From CAIKMD01 sp963729935 (lineage in GTDB: Bacteria; Pseudomonadota; Alphaproteobacteria; ATCC43930; CGMCC-115725), in assembly GCA_963729935.1 (NCBI GenBank), contig CAVSPW010000005.1, positions 248,001-312,000 of the forward strand: a stretch of DNA of 64,000 bases, read 5' to 3'. A program made the position numbers and the translations under genes. Shown piece after piece: positions 62,175 through 64,000 of this stretch. The notes below the pieces were generated by a model. The model made no database searches, was not told the origin of the DNA, and was given only the letters and a program-made list of their open reading frames with translations. Numbering within the stretch: the stretch's first letter is position 1; every line of letters begins with the position of its first letter.

Positions 62175-64000
62175 GTGCCGAGATCCAAGAGGCCCGCCCC
62201 CCATCGGCCGATCGACGAGGTTTCGCCGCCGGACGGCGCGGCAAAACTGAAGGCGGCGCTCGCAGCGAGCGAGGCAAAGTTTGGAAGCTTTCTTGCAGCG
62301 ATGCCGGATGGCGTTCTTGTCGTAAACGAATCGGGCAATATCGAGCTTGCAAACGAGCAAGCCGAGCGCCTTTTCCATTACGGCCGGAACGAACTCGTCG
62401 GCAGGCCCCTGGATCACCTTCTGCCGGTTTCCGTCAGGGAGCGGCACGGCGAACATATCCGTCGCTATTTCAGCGACCTCCGGACGCGGCCGATGGGAAT
62501 CGGGCTTGATCTGTTAGCGCTGACGAAAGACGGTCGTGAAATGCCCGTCGAGATAAGCTTGAGCCCCTATCGGGGCGGCGGCAGCGCGGCCGCCATCGCC
62601 GCGGTCCGGGACATCACGGAACGAAAACACGCCGAATTCGAGTTGCGGCGCAGCCGGGAACAACTGGAACGCGCTCAGCGAATTTCCGGCACCGGAAGCT
62701 TCGAACGAGACTTGCGCACGGGCCGCGTCGAATGGTCGGACGAGGCCTACCGGATTTTCGGCCTGGACCCGACGCAGCCTGCGCTGACGAGAGAAGAGCT
62801 CCTCGAATGTATTTGCCCGGAAGATCGGGAGAAATACGAAGCCGCGATGCGGGCCTCCGAGCAGGGACGCCGGTCCGAGCCCGTCGAGTTCCGGATCGCG
62901 AGTCGGGACGGGACAACGAAATGGATATTCAACGAATCCGAGGTCGTCCTGGCCGCGGACGGAACGCCGACGCGCCGGATCGGAACCTTCAAGGACGTGA
63001 CCGCCCTGCGTGACGCGGCGGAACGGCAAAAGGCGCTTCAGGAAGCGCTCCACGACGCGAAGGAGCGGGCCGAGACGGCCGATCGGGCCAAGTCCGAGTT
63101 TCTCGCGAATATGAGCCACGAGATCCGCACGCCGATGAACGCCGTTCTTGGCATGACGGAACTTTTGCTGCACACGCCCTTGAATGAAGAGCAGCGAAAA
63201 TTCGCCGAGATCGTCTCCGAATCGGGCGAAGCGCTTTTGGCGATCATCAATGATATTCTCGATGTCTCCAAGCTCGAAGCCGGAAAGTTGGAAATCGAAG
63301 AAATCGACTTCGATCTCGTCGAAGCGGTCGAAAGCGCGGTCATGCTGTTCATCGGCAAGGCCCGCAACAAGGGCGTGGAACTCAGCGTTTTCATTGCCAC
63401 GGCGGCGCGATGCCACTTTCGCGGCGACGATACAAGATTGAAGCAGGTTTTGCTCAATCTCGTCGGCAATGCGATCAAATTCACCGCACGCGGCGGCGTC
63501 TCGGTTCAGGTCTCGTTGCAGGCCGATCACGAGGACCATCCGAGAGGCCCGTTGCGCCGGGTGCGGTTCGAGGTCGCGGATACCGGGATCGGGATATCGA
63601 AAGACGCCTGCGCGGCCCTTTTCCAAAAATTCGCCCAGGCCGACAACTCGGTCACCCGGCGTTTCGGCGGCACGGGTCTCGGGCTCGCGATCTGCAAGCA
63701 ATTGGTCGAGTTGATGGGAGGATCGATCGGCGTTTCGAGCGAACCCCAAATCGGCTCGACCTTCTGGTTCGAGCTTCCGCTGGCGCAGAGCCCGGCCCTG
63801 ACGCTCGACCAGTCTCGGTTGCTGGCGCGGCTCAAGGGCATGCGTGCGCTTCTGGTCGACGACCTGAAGATGAATCGCGAGGTTATTTCGCGCCAGCTTG
63901 GATCGGCCGGGCTCGAGGTGACCTGCGCCGAGGACGGATTTTACGCGATCGCGGAGATGGAGCGCGCATTGAACCGCGGGAGAGCGTTCGACATTGCTTT
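62175..64000 (+). CDS. Hybrid histidine kinase, N-terminal part (runs off right edge)
   Basis: At least 608 residues. Two PAS domains come first: residues ~30-155 (FLAAMPDGVLVVNESGNIEL, AVRDITERK), and ~160-285 with the linker LERAQRISGTGSFERD and EWSDEAYRIFG that closely resembles the PAS modules of the kinase at 53448-57155. Then HisKA with His315 (MSHEIRTPMNAVLGM), HATPase with VLLNLVGNAIKFT, VADTGIGISKDA and GTGLGLAICKQLVELMGG, and the start of a receiver (ALLVDDLKMNREVISRQL) cut before its phospho-Asp. No membrane helix is seen, so cytoplasmic. GTG 62175 is the only start in this frame upstream of the PAS region. Confidence 0.9.
   Translation, partial: MPRSKRPAPHRPIDEVSPPDGAAKLKAALAASEAKFGSFLAAMPDGVLVVNESGNIELANEQAERLFHYGRNELVGRPLDHLLPVSVRERHGEHIRRYFSDLRTRPMGIGLDLLALTKDGREMPVEISLSPYRGGGSAAAIAAVRDITERKHAEFELRRSREQLERAQRISGTGSFERDLRTGRVEWSDEAYRIFGLDPTQPALTREELLECICPEDREKYEAAMRASEQGRRSEPVEFRIASRDGTTKWIFNESEVVLAADGTPTRRIGTFKDVTALRDAAERQKALQEALHDAKERAETADRAKSEFLANMSHEIRTPMNAVLGMTELLLHTPLNEEQRKFAEIVSESGEALLAIINDILDVSKLEAGKLEIEEIDFDLVEAVESAVMLFIGKARNKGVELSVFIATAARCHFRGDDTRLKQVLLNLVGNAIKFTARGGVSVQVSLQADHEDHPRGPLRRVRFEVADTGIGISKDACAALFQKFAQADNSVTRRFGGTGLGLAICKQLVELMGGSIGVSSEPQIGSTFWFELPLAQSPALTLDQSRLLARLKGMRALLVDDLKMNREVISRQLGSAGLEVTCAEDGFYAIAEMERALNRGRAFDIA

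Overview
The window is a gene-dense, high-GC stretch of chromosome from an alphaproteobacterium. The evidence is the split F0 operon with paired b' and b subunits, a Shemin-type 5-aminolevulinate synthase, a long dcw (division and cell wall) cluster running straight into lpxC, bamD, recN and ligA, and a bacterial type A RNase P RNA. A member of the Rhodospirillales or a neighbouring order is plausible, but nothing seen here fixes the genus. No rRNA, tRNA, insertion sequence, prophage or CRISPR array was recognised.

Layout. 1-3.4 kb is accessory: a truncated phytoene-desaturase-like oxidoreductase divergent from a MarR regulator with an operator-like dyad between them, a PEP-CTERM-type surface protein, an 890-bp stretch without a convincing gene, and an uncharacterised protein preceded by a perfect 8-7-8 dyad. 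3.5-5.9 kb is the F0 operon atpI-B-E-F'-F. 6-24 kb is a metabolic and accessory region. It holds two six-repeat LVIVD propeller proteins, an omega-aminotransferase coupled to alanine dehydrogenase, an L-2-hydroxyglutarate-oxidase-like enzyme, a protein with two complete diiron ferritin-like domains in tandem, an HpnL-like membrane protein, a DMT exporter, and a minus-strand operon of enoyl-CoA hydratase, 5-oxoprolinase, exported cyclase and a TPR/ATP-grasp-like protein.

24-49.4 kb is the core: an AmpD-like amidase, rnpB, then mraZ-rsmH-ftsL-ftsI-murE-murF-mraY-murD-ftsW-murG-murC-murB-ddl-ftsQ-ftsA-ftsZ-lpxC-bamD-recN-ligA. Ten of the dcw junctions are ATGA overlaps. Four perfectly 10-bp-spaced CCCA boxes, the complement of MraZ boxes, lie over the promoter in front of mraZ.

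49.4-64 kb is sensory and regulatory: an M24 aminopeptidase, a DUF1127 protein, a CDF metal exporter, a lone receiver protein beside a 1235-residue multi-PAS histidine kinase, a Crp/Fnr regulator with a perfect TTGAT-N4-ATCAA box upstream, a soluble globin-coupled chemoreceptor, hemA, a small helical protein and a hybrid kinase cut by the window edge. Oxygen or redox sensing and haem supply are the likely shared theme; this is inferred from adjacency.

No clearly new multi-gene system is proven. The most unusual items are the tandem diiron protein, the His-rich LVIVD propellers, the TPR/ATP-grasp-like operon and the MraZ-box promoter.
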